Translations under genes and position numbers: made by a program
Part shown: piece after piece, positions 52,526 to 59,524 of the stretch
Numbering within the stretch: position 1 is the stretch's first letter
Layout: the number at the start of each line of letters is the position of its first letter
Notes under the pieces: generated by a model
Told to the model about the DNA's origin: nothing
The model's input: only the letters and a program-made list of their open reading frames with translations
The model's database searches: none
Assembly: GCA_963711375.1 (NCBI GenBank)
Contig: CAVQDV010000005.1
Location: 1,984,001-2,048,000 of the forward strand
Reading direction: 5' to 3'
From: CAVQDV01 sp963711375
GTDB lineage: Bacteria > Pseudomonadota > Gammaproteobacteria > Coxiellales > Coxiellaceae
Length of the DNA: 64,000 nucleotides

Positions 52526-54217
52526 ATGAGAGCATTACAAAGACAAGACCGTTTAGACGAAGCCTTATTTTTCGCAATAAAAACGGGGATTTTGGAAAAA
52601 GTTAAGCAAGCATTGCTGAATGGGGCTGATCCAAATGCCTTTTATGCGTATCCTCATCAAAATTGCCAAGAGCGTTATCAGAGTCCAATGAGTTATGCAG
52701 CTAGTAAGGGGAGCCTTGAGATTGTAAGGCTTCTTCTGGAAAAAGGGTCGCGTTTAGTGGGTGGGGAACATCCAAAAGCTGGATTAATGGTCGATTCGCC
52801 TATCCATTTCGCCGTCGAGGCTGGACACCTGCCTATTGTCAATTTTCTCCATGAAAACGGAGTCGATATTAATGCTTGTGACAAGGACTTGGTTTGTCAA
52901 TGTCATTCCAGTGATTTATTGATACAGGCCGCTAGCAACGAGCATCTTGAAATTGTCCGGTGGTTGCTTCAGCATGGTAAAACAATTGATCCTATAGAAA
53001 TTGGAATGGTGATGGGAGTTGCGATTACCCTTGGGGATCTTGATACATTGAAAGCCTTGAAGGCCAGAGAAGTTGATTTGGGCCAGCCTATTGAGGATAG
53101 ATGTTGTGCACTTTGCGCCGCTGTTTATGAAGAGAATTTTTCAATTTTCGAATGGCTATGTGAAAATGGTTTAGAAGCTTACTGTTCATTGGCATTTGCT
53201 GTTCATCTAAAACAAAACGAATTCGCAAAATATCTTCTTCAGCAATTAAGTGGAAATGGACTTCATTTAGAAAATCTTTTTGATGAAAGTAAAAATTACG
53301 CATCCAGGGATTTTGACGATTTTAAGGGGGTAATCAATTTTGCACTCTTGATTTATCCTTTTTGTTTTCTCTCATCTGAAAAGAAATTCAATGTTGAGCT
53401 TGCCTTTAAATTTTCCACCTTTTTACAATCAGAAGTGCTCTCGAAACCAATTTTGACTAGTAGAATGTTTTTCAGCAAGGCTTTCGAATGTTTGTTTGAA
53501 GAAAAGCCCGATTTAAAACGAGTCGCTTATAATTTCTTAAGAGGCCTTTTCTTTTCCTCAAAGTCTGATTTAAACGAAATTAATAGGGTATTGACATTAA
53601 GTTTTGAAATGGCCGGAAATAACGAACACTTATTAAATAACTTTATTAAGGCGTTTTTGGTGTTTCCCTGCAATGAAAGTATCAATGAGCGAAATCTTAT
53701 TTTGGATATGGCCGCTCAACTCTTGCACGAAAACTTTAAGCGAACTCAGCGAGAAGATAGCCTGATTTTATCAATGCTTTGTCTTCTTAAGAATGGAACA
53801 TCAAAAACAGATTTCATTTATTTATCCAATTTATCTGATCTTATCGAATGGCATACGAAGGAAAAAGCAATAGGAATGACAAGCTCCACATTAATAGAAA
53901 ACCACTCAGTTCAACTTCTAGGGCTGCTTGATCGATTAGAAAAATATTATGAAAATTATAGTAAAGATTTGCTAAGTGGTGAGAAAATCGCAAAGGAAAA
54001 GAAATTGATCTTTAATCATTTACGCGGTTCGGTGGAAAAGAAACACGATTTAAAGTTGAACGCTTCGAGGGAGAAGCCAGCGAAAAAAAACCGCACACAC
54101 GCTGACTTTTTTTCTGAAACGGTAAAGCGTAGCAAGGTAAAGGAATTCGCTCCAAGGCAATGTGAGAAGGGAGGTAAATCTAATTCACGGGAACCAAGCC
54201 CAGCCAGACTCCATTAG
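52526..54217 (+). CDS. Ankyrin-repeat putative effector (563 aa)
   Basis: A 563-residue soluble protein. The N-terminal 250 residues hold about five ankyrin repeats (DEALFFAIKTGILEKVKQAL, SPMSYAASKGSLEIVRLLLE, SPIHFAVEAGHLPIVNFLHE, DLLIQAASNEHLEIVRWLLQ). The middle is helical with no recognised family, and the C-terminal 70 residues are highly basic (EKPAKKNRTHADFF, VKRSKVKEFAPRQCEKGGK). It has no signal peptide. I chose ATG 52526, since GAGG is 9 bases upstream; the frame is open from TTG 52520. The PmrA-type promoter and the ankyrin architecture make it a good candidate for a type IVB-secreted effector, by inference. Confidence 0.83.
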   Translation: MRALQRQDRLDEALFFAIKTGILEKVKQALLNGADPNAFYAYPHQNCQERYQSPMSYAASKGSLEIVRLLLEKGSRLVGGEHPKAGLMVDSPIHFAVEAGHLPIVNFLHENGVDINACDKDLVCQCHSSDLLIQAASNEHLEIVRWLLQHGKTIDPIEIGMVMGVAITLGDLDTLKALKAREVDLGQPIEDRCCALCAAVYEENFSIFEWLCENGLEAYCSLAFAVHLKQNEFAKYLLQQLSGNGLHLENLFDESKNYASRDFDDFKGVINFALLIYPFCFLSSEKKFNVELAFKFSTFLQSEVLSKPILTSRMFFSKAFECLFEEKPDLKRVAYNFLRGLFFSSKSDLNEINRVLTLSFEMAGNNEHLLNNFIKAFLVFPCNESINERNLILDMAAQLLHENFKRTQREDSLILSMLCLLKNGTSKTDFIYLSNLSDLIEWHTKEKAIGMTSSTLIENHSVQLLGLLDRLEKYYENYSKDLLSGEKIAKEKKLIFNHLRGSVEKKHDLKLNASREKPAKKNRTHADFFSETVKRSKVKEFAPRQCEKGGKSNSREPSPARLH

Positions 54218-54228
54218 GTTTTAGTTAC

Positions 54229-55539
54229 TCAGATCCGCAAAATCCCTTTAAAATCCATTTCCATTTGTTTCAAGTCGAGTTGATTCATGAATAAGGAAAA
54301 ACTTAACCAAGAACTGAGTGCGGCTAAATCTCGAAATTGTGGTGGAATATATTTTGGATAAAGCAGTAAGCCTTGTTCAATTAAATCAGCAAATAAAGGC
54401 AAATCTTGCAGTGTGGTTTTCCCCACAAATAATAAAGGCACTTGGTCTACTAGGCCATGTTTTACCGCAAGACGGATATAATTATAAATGAGCACAAAAC
54501 CTTTGCTATAACTCACATCTTTAGTAAATGCACCGGAGCTGCCGTCGGGCAGGGCTCCTCGAAAAACGCGCACGGCTTGTAAATAACTGGCTTCTTCTGA
54601 ATGATCTTCTTCTCGCAAATAATTAAAAATATCGATAAAATTAGCGCCTTCTTCAACCATGTTTACTGCGGTAATTCGATTACAAATTCGTTTAATGCGG
54701 GCCGGATAGGCGCTTAAGGTAAATAATTCGGTGATGAGTGCCAGACCTTCTTGAGTTGTCGTGGCAGAAGGGGTTCCTTTGCTGAGAAAATTACAGAAGG
54801 GTTGGCGTCGGCCGTTTAACGTGGTGCCTAAATGCACCCAGCCTTCGTGCACTTCTAAAATGCGAATATCGCGCTGGCTAAACATGGCATTCCGTTTAAT
54901 GCGAATCACTTCTGCACCAGCGGCGGCGTCGGCCACTATATCATCGCTCACTTCTACTGAGATGGGCTCATTCGGATCATTAAAATACGAGGACAAACGC
55001 TCTCCTAAAATATCGGCTGTTTCTTGCCCTGTAAAACATTTTATGTCTAATTCGGTTTCGGTTTTGGCGAGTAAAGAAGGTAAAGTGCCATGCAAAATAT
55101 TTGCTAATTGGGTGAGATTAGGGCCGCCGACGTACAAAGCATCGGAGGCACTTCCAAATAAATCTCGAGAAACTAGCCCAAATCGAGGCGTGCCACGGGC
55201 TTCCAATAAACTTAAGACCGAACGATATTCATCACACATGCGCAGCATTAATTGGCTTAAGGGGCTTACTTTTCCTAATTTCGATTGGATACCGACTTCC
55301 AGCTGTTCAAACTCTCGGCGTTTATCGGCAATGTCAAAGCTCAAGGCCTTTTTTTGATAGTAGGCCGCATCAACCTTGGGGAGTTCCTTAAACTTGTTAT
55401 TAAAAAAATCTTGTTTTACCGATTCGTCCCATTTTAGGCTGTTTAAAATGAGGATGGGTTTTTGGGCCGCGATGATCTTTTGAGACAATTCTTGGATGAT
55501 TGCTTGTTGAGCGGTAACGTAGGGATTCGCGTCTGGCAT
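54229..55539 (-). CDS. QEGLA-motif protein (DUF1704), MATCAP-like metallopeptidase
   Basis: A 436-residue protein of the DUF1704 family, often annotated as flavohemoglobin expression-modulating QEGLA motif protein. It carries HEGWVH (HExxxH zinc motif, residues 231-236) and the name-giving QEGLA (263-267). The eukaryotic relatives MATCAP1/2 are tubulin tyrosine carboxypeptidases, so a carboxypeptidase activity is plausible; the bacterial substrate is unknown. There is no signal peptide. It converges on the ankyrin gene with an 11-base gap. Its start at 55539 is about 70 bases from the divergent ssrA promoter. Confidence 0.87.
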   Translation of the reverse strand: MPDANPYVTAQQAIIQELSQKIIAAQKPILILNSLKWDESVKQDFFNNKFKELPKVDAAYYQKKALSFDIADKRREFEQLEVGIQSKLGKVSPLSQLMLRMCDEYRSVLSLLEARGTPRFGLVSRDLFGSASDALYVGGPNLTQLANILHGTLPSLLAKTETELDIKCFTGQETADILGERLSSYFNDPNEPISVEVSDDIVADAAAGAEVIRIKRNAMFSQRDIRILEVHEGWVHLGTTLNGRRQPFCNFLSKGTPSATTTQEGLALITELFTLSAYPARIKRICNRITAVNMVEEGANFIDIFNYLREEDHSEEASYLQAVRVFRGALPDGSSGAFTKDVSYSKGFVLIYNYIRLAVKHGLVDQVPLLFVGKTTLQDLPLFADLIEQGLLLYPKYIPPQFRDLAALSSWLSFSLFMNQLDLKQMEMDFKGILRI

Positions 55540-55609
55540 AAAAATATCTCATTGATTCTTAGAGCTATCTTTTCATGTTTCATCAGGTATTTCAATCAAA
55601 TCCACAATA

Positions 55610-55637
55610 TTGACGCAGAGATACTATACTGTATAAT
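55610..55637 (+). promoter_or_regulatory. Promoter of ssrA (tmRNA)
   Basis: TTGACG at 55610-55615, a 16-base spacer and TATAAT at 55632-55637. It lies 15 bases before the mature 5' end of tmRNA. Confidence 0.82.
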
Positions 55638-55651
55638 AGGAAAGTTCTAAT

Positions 55652-56069
55652 GGGGGCGACTTGGCTTCGACGCGGGTCGTGATACCTTATGGTGCATGTC
55701 GAGCAAAACAAGGCGCTCGTAAAATAAAGCTTGTGATAAACGTAGACGCAAAAAATGATGCAGTCTTCGCTGGTAACACGGAATTAGCTGTAGCTGCGTA
55801 AGCAGAAACTTCTAGCTCTTGTTACAGGCGGCTTAATAACCCGCCACAGTCCATTGACCGGTGAGTGCTTGTGTAACCGAATCAGTGGTAAGAGTCATCA
55901 AGATCGCAGCTAGTCATGGCCCATGCGCCGGCTGTTAAAAAGTAGGGCTCGCTACCTGGTTAATCCCGCTCGTTGGTTGCCAAGTAGCTAAAACAAAAAC
56001 GAGGCTAAACATGTAGAGCCGAAGGGGCAGCATCAGCGGACGCGGGTTCAATTCCCGCCGCCTCCACCA
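55652..56069 (+). ncRNA. ssrA: Transfer-messenger RNA (tmRNA)
   Basis: A 418-base one-piece tmRNA. The 5' GGGGGCGACTTGGCTTCGAC and the 3' GGGTTCAATTCCCGCC arm with encoded CCA form the tRNA-like part; GGGGGCG pairs with CGCCTCC. The tag reading frame begins at the resume codon GCA 55748 and ends at TAA 55799-55801: AKNDAVFAGNTELAVAA, 17 residues including the resume Ala, ending in the protease-recognised AVAA. It frees stalled ribosomes with SmpB (gene at 47766). Its 3' end is the attachment site of the element that follows. Confidence 0.97.
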
Positions 56070-56091
56070 AATTCAAGTCCATCGAAATCCA
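56056..56091. repeat. attL-like repeat at the tmRNA 3' end
   Basis: The last bases of ssrA and 22 bases after it (CGCCGCCTCCACCAAATTC and on) recur at 58504-58538 with 31 of 36 positions alike. The 3' end of ssrA is a classic integration site for tyrosine recombinases of the P4/CP4-57 type, and an integrase fragment follows directly. Confidence 0.7.
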
Positions 56092-56106
56092 GTAATGTCC
56101 AAAATT

Positions 56107-56127
56107 CCCCGAGAAGTCGGGGTTTTT
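56107..56127 (+). terminator. Rho-independent terminator of ssrA
   Basis: Stem CCCCGA 56107-56112 / TCGGGG 56117-56122 with a 4-base loop, followed by TTTTT. It lies 38 bases after the CCA end. Confidence 0.88.
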
Positions 56128-56147
56128 CTTTCCAGCAAGGTTCATTA

Positions 56148-56438
56148 ATGTCCCATAACTTCACCTTGCATCCAGGGGTATCTGGGGGCATTGGCACATT
56201 AAAAACGGCTGCGTTAAATAGCTTTGAAGCCGTTGCGCGTGAGTGGTATGCCAAGAACCAGAATAAGTGGACGCCGAATCATGGCGAAAAAATACTGCGT
56301 CGTTTTGAGCGAGATATTTTTCCTTGGGTAGGTGGCTGCCCAATTATCGAAGTAAACGCCCACTATTTATTAAGTGTTATGCAGCGCATTGAAGGTTATC
56401 GGTCTACAAGGCGAGCGATCCAATGCCAGAATCTTTGA
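56148..56438 (+). pseudogene. Fragment of a P4-type phage integrase
   Basis: The frame encodes FEAVAREWYAKNQNKWTPNH then ILRRFERDIFPWVGGCPI and LLSVMQRIEGYRSTRRAIQC, which is the core-binding (SAM-like) domain of P4/CP4-57-type tyrosine recombinases. The N-terminal DUF4102 part and the whole C-terminal catalytic domain (R-H-R-Y) are missing, so the piece is inactive. It begins about 80 bases after the ssrA end, exactly where such an integrase gene would lie. The first 20 residues (HNFTLHPGVSGGIG) do not look like integrase. Its end overlaps the minus-strand gene at 56404. Confidence 0.78.
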
Positions 56439-56919
56439 AAAAAACAACAAAGGCGGTTGGATGTTGGCGAAGCGCATTCCTGGTATTTGCCAGAAACAAT
56501 CGCCATATATTTTTTAACGCGTTCAAAATTTGGCAGAAGGCTTTTTCAAGCAAGCCCTTCTCGGTTATACATAAATAATTCGCAAGCATCTCCCCATGCA
56601 ATGCGCATAACTCAATGCATGCAATATATTCTGCATTTGAATAACATCGTTTAGCCGAAACCAAAGTGTTTATTAGGCGGTCGTAAATATCTGCTTGATT
56701 GGCACCAACACTAATTCTTGCCATAAGTTGATCAGCCTCGGCGTACCGAATAAGTACGTTTTTAATGAGCTCCGAGGAGTTTTCCAGCTGAAAAAAACTA
56801 ATAAGCCAGCGTTGCTTAAGCTCGAACTGATTAGCTTCATTAGCTAATACGGCATCTACTTCCTCTTTTTTGAGGTCGATGCCAAGTACATTTAAGCTGA
56901 CTAATACTTTTCCGGCCAT
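56404..56919 (-). CDS. Unrecognised helical protein (171 aa) in the ssrA element
   Basis: A 171-residue protein, starting MAGKVLVSLNVLGIDLKKEE at 56919, helical throughout with several cysteines in the middle (KRCYSNAEYIACIELCALHG). It has no signal peptide or membrane segment. I recognise no family. Its 3' 35 bases overlap the integrase fragment on the other strand, and the last 25 residues may be read-through past an old end, so the C-terminus could be truncated or altered by a deletion. It is likely cargo of the eroded element. Confidence 0.55.
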   Translation of the reverse strand: MAGKVLVSLNVLGIDLKKEEVDAVLANEANQFELKQRWLISFFQLENSSELIKNVLIRYAEADQLMARISVGANQADIYDRLINTLVSAKRCYSNAEYIACIELCALHGEMLANYLCITEKGLLEKAFCQILNALKNIWRLFLANTRNALRQHPTAFVVFFKDSGIGSLAL

Positions 56920-57085
56920 AATCCATAACCTTAGTTAGAGTGCACCCATTAAAAGAATATATTATCATTCATCCGTGTTCGATTCTCTATATGCATATGC
57001 CTTGTAGTGATATAGGGATGCATTTTGGGGTGTGGCTTATTTTTAATTCATTCTCATGAAATTCTTTTTAAGCTCAAACGATGAC

Positions 57086-57163
57086 ACGCTGTCACCAGTT
57101 GGCCAACCACTTACAAAATGTAAGCGGTTCAAAGTGGATGCTGAAGATGACAAAATTGTGCGC
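57086..57163 (+). pseudogene. Small remnant of a third BRO-N gene copy
   Basis: In the frame running from ATG 57056 the stretch QPLTKCKRFKVDAEDDK matches QPVTKCNRLRLVAEDGR of the gene at 58652 and SVTKCNRLKLEAADGKK of the gene at 57385. Nothing upstream or downstream in that frame resembles the family, so this is a fragment of an extra copy. It keeps the palindromic TTACAAAATGTAA core seen in both full genes. The rest of 56920-57384 holds no other gene that I can support. Confidence 0.6.
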
Positions 57164-57202
57164 CAAGATGAGTTTTTTTTTGCGTGGATGAAAAAAGCAC
57201 AA

Positions 57203-57267
57203 GTTCCATTTTGGAACATGTGGCTAAAAACAAACGACGATGAACTGTCAAGGATTCCTTGACAGTT
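57203..57267. promoter_or_regulatory. Two palindromes upstream of BRO-N gene 1
   Basis: GTTCCA-TTT-TGGAAC at 57203-57217 (6-bp arms) and AACTGTCAAGGA-T-TCCTTGACAGTT at 57243-57267 (12-bp perfect arms, one central base). Their symmetry and position 120-180 bases before ATG 57385 suggest repressor binding; the second could also form a hairpin in the RNA. No T-run follows. Confidence 0.55.
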
Positions 57268-57384
57268 GCTTTCCGAGCGGTAGGGCGTGTACTCAAACAA
57301 TGGAAATTTTTTTCGCTGAAATCCCGAGTATTGCCTTTGGGCGCCAGTTGGCTAAAATGCAGCAAAGCCAATGAGGAAAGTGAC

Positions 57385-58248
57385 ATGCCAAAACCTTCGA
57401 AAAACGGACTAGCTATTTTTGAAGAATTTAAAATTCGTCGGATTTATGATGAAGAAAAGGAAGTGTGGTATTTTTCCGTAATTGATATTATTCAGGCTTT
57501 GATTCAGGAGGCGGATTACCAGGCGGCAAGAAACTATTGGAAAGTTTTAAAAAACCGTTTGAATAAGGAAGAAAACGAGTCGGTTACAAAATGTAACCGA
57601 CTGAAGCTGGAGGCGGCTGACGGGAAAAAATATCTCACCGACGTTGCCACCGCTGAAACTTTGCTACGCCTCATTCAATCCATACCCAGCCCAAAAGCGG
57701 AGCCGACAAAGCTCTGGCTTGCTAAAGTGGGGTATGAGCGTATACAGGAAATGACCGATCCTTCACTTTCACTCGATAGAGCCCGAGAGACTTGGCAAAA
57801 GCATGGTTACAGCGAAAAATGGATCCAGCAACGCATGATGGGGCAGGAGACTCGCAATAAACTTACCGATTACTGGAAAGAGCATGGCGTAAAGCAACCA
57901 GATGAATTTGCCGTGCTCACCAATATCATCCATCAAGAATGGGCTGAAATAAGTGTTCAGGACCATAAAAAAAGCAAAGGTCTAAAATCTCAGAATTTAC
58001 GTGATCATATGAGCGAAGCCGAGCTGATTTTTACAGCATTGGCTGAATTGTCCACTCGCCAGATTGCAGAAACTATGGTAGCTGAAGGAATAGAGGAAAA
58101 CAAAGTCGCTGGCAAAGTCGGCGGTGGAATTGCTAAGAAGGCTCGTTTAGAGCTGGAAACTCAAACCGGCCATAAGGTTGTGACGAACAGCAATTACCTT
58201 CCCCCTTCAAAAACCAGTGAGAAATCGAAAAAGAAAACTGCACCCTAA
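57385..58248 (+). CDS. BRO-N domain protein (phage antirepressor-like), copy 1
   Basis: A 287-residue protein with an N-terminal BRO-type DNA-binding domain (FEEFKIRRIYDEEKEVWYFS, VIDIIQALIQ, NYWKVLKNRL, residues about 8-70) and a conserved C-terminal part shared with a bacterial family often labelled antirepressor or Bro-N protein (RLIQSIPSPKAEPTKLWLAK, QRMMGQETRNKLTDYW). ATG 57385 has GAGGAAAG before it; the frame is open to 57259 without homology. It is followed by a near copy at 58652. Residues 65-73 (ESVTKCNRL) are encoded by a palindrome. It is probable element cargo with a regulatory role, not tested. Confidence 0.85.
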   Translation: MPKPSKNGLAIFEEFKIRRIYDEEKEVWYFSVIDIIQALIQEADYQAARNYWKVLKNRLNKEENESVTKCNRLKLEAADGKKYLTDVATAETLLRLIQSIPSPKAEPTKLWLAKVGYERIQEMTDPSLSLDRARETWQKHGYSEKWIQQRMMGQETRNKLTDYWKEHGVKQPDEFAVLTNIIHQEWAEISVQDHKKSKGLKSQNLRDHMSEAELIFTALAELSTRQIAETMVAEGIEENKVAGKVGGGIAKKARLELETQTGHKVVTNSNYLPPSKTSEKSKKKTAP

Positions 58249-58273
58249 GCAAAGTCTGGGCATTATTCGAGTA

Positions 58274-58304
58274 TTCAGTCGGTTACATTTTGTAACCGAC
58301 TGAA
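58274..58304. repeat. Perfect 14-bp palindrome matching the one inside BRO-N gene 1
   Basis: TTCAGTCGGTTACA / TGTAACCGACTGAA with a 3-base centre TTT. The reverse orientation matches 27 bases inside the coding sequence of the 57385 gene (57578-57604). It lies 26 bases after the stop of that gene, without a T-run, so it is not a simple terminator. Confidence 0.8.
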
Positions 58305-58357
58305 GTTAAGGCTCATAGCTAAACGCGCGCAAATTACAATGCAAGGCTGCCCTATTT

Positions 58358-58388
58358 TTGAACTGTCCGGAATTTCCGGATAGTTCAA
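58358..58388. repeat. Inverted repeat with 14-bp arms (TTGAACTGTCCGGA)
   Basis: TTGAACTGTCCGGA 58358-58371, centre ATT, TCCGGATAGTTCAA 58375-58388; one mismatch in 14 pairs. It resembles an operator. It may have belonged to a gene since lost; a Fic-type 3' fragment remains beyond the IS66 element at 61886. Confidence 0.6.
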
Positions 58389-58421
58389 TTTGTGGGTAGG
58401 GGAGAAGCTCAAAGAGAAATT

Positions 58422-58538
58422 GGGGGTACTTTTGGGGGTATATTTGAAATCGCGATTTTATTTTTACTTCATCATCAAAAGGTTGCGGGATCTATTCTAT
58501 TGACGCCGCCCCACCAAATTCAGATCCAGTGAAATCCA
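58422..58538. repeat. Element right end: GGGGGTA repeats and attR-like copy of the ssrA end
   Basis: GGGGGTA at 58422-58428 and 58434-58440 are direct repeats 12 bases apart, of the kind seen near P4-type integrase arm sites. At 58504-58538 CGCCGCCCCACCAAATTC and on repeats the ssrA 3' end and following bases (31 of 36 alike to 56056-56091). Together they mark the probable right border of the element that entered at ssrA. The rest of 58249-58651 has no gene. Confidence 0.62.
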
Positions 58539-58651
58539 ACATAAATATTTTTGAAAGTAGGCGTGGATGAAAAAAGGTTTCGCAGAAATCCCGAGTATTG
58601 CCTTTGGACCTTAGTGGGCTAAAATACTGAAAACCCAAAAAGGAAAAGGAC

Positions 58652-59491
58652 ATGCCAGAATTTTCAGTGAAAAACGGACTCGCCATTTTTGAAGAATTTA
58701 AAATTCGTCGAATTTATGACGAAGAGAAAGAGGTTTGGTATTTCTCTGTGATTGATATTATTCAGGCACTAATTCAGCACCCTGATCATCAATTGGCGAG
58801 GAACTATTGGAAGGTATTGAAAAATAGGTTAAAGAAAGAAGGCAGTCAACCGGTTACAAAATGTAACCGGTTGAGATTGGTAGCTGAAGATGGCAGATTG
58901 CGCTTTACTGATACTGCCGATGCTGAGACCTTGCTACGCCTCATTCAATCCATACCGAGCCCAAAAGCGGAGCCGATAAAGCTTTGGCTTGCTAAAGTGG
59001 GGTATGAGCGTATGCAGGAAATGACCGACCCCTCTCTTTCTCTCGACAGAGCTCGAGAGACCTGGCAAAAGCATGGCTACAGCGAAAAATGGATTCAGCA
59101 ACGCATGATGGGGCAGGAGACCCGCAATAAACTTACGGATTATTGGAGAGAAAGCGGTGTTCAACAACCGGATGAATTCGCCGTGCTCACCAACATCATC
59201 CACCAAGAGTGGGCTGAGATAAGTGTTCAGGATCATAAAAAAAGTAAAGGTCTGAAATCTCAGAATTTGCGTGATCACATGAGTGAAGCTGAGTTAATTT
59301 TTACGGCATTGGCTGAATTATCCACTCGGCAGATTGCGGAAACCATGGAGGCAGAAGGATTGGAGGAAAACAAAATCGCTGGCAAAACCGGCGGTGGAAT
59401 TGCTAAGAAGGCTCGTTTAGAGCTGGAAACTCAAACCGGCCAGAAAGTGGTGACGACAGATAGTTATTTGCCTCCCCCCAAAGAGTCGTAA
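58652..59491 (+). CDS. BRO-N domain protein, copy 2, C-terminus ended by IS66
   Basis: A 279-residue near duplicate of the 57385 product, with the same BRO-N domain and C-terminal family region and with a shared upstream stretch (GAAATCCCGAGTATTGCC). The two diverge only after the LPP motif near the end: copy 1 runs on to a Lys-rich tail, whereas copy 2 stops at PPPKES. The stop codon TAA (59489-59491) is part of the IS66 terminal repeat GTAAGCG, so insertion cut off the last residues and supplied the stop. Residues 65-73 are again encoded by a palindrome, with different bases from copy 1. Confidence 0.85.
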   Translation: MPEFSVKNGLAIFEEFKIRRIYDEEKEVWYFSVIDIIQALIQHPDHQLARNYWKVLKNRLKKEGSQPVTKCNRLRLVAEDGRLRFTDTADAETLLRLIQSIPSPKAEPIKLWLAKVGYERMQEMTDPSLSLDRARETWQKHGYSEKWIQQRMMGQETRNKLTDYWRESGVQQPDEFAVLTNIIHQEWAEISVQDHKKSKGLKSQNLRDHMSEAELIFTALAELSTRQIAETMEAEGLEENKIAGKTGGGIAKKARLELETQTGQKVVTTDSYLPPPKES

Positions 59492-59524
59492 GCGTTTGGG
59501 CAAGTACATGCCCTCAAAAGACTT

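Noticed and set aside
56157..56343. Minus-strand frames over the integrase fragment
   Set aside because: The plus frame has clear integrase similarity; the opposite frames have none.
58358..58388. HipB operator (TATCC-N8-GGATA)
   Set aside because: The spacing is 9 rather than 8, one half-site has G for A, and no hipAB genes are near.
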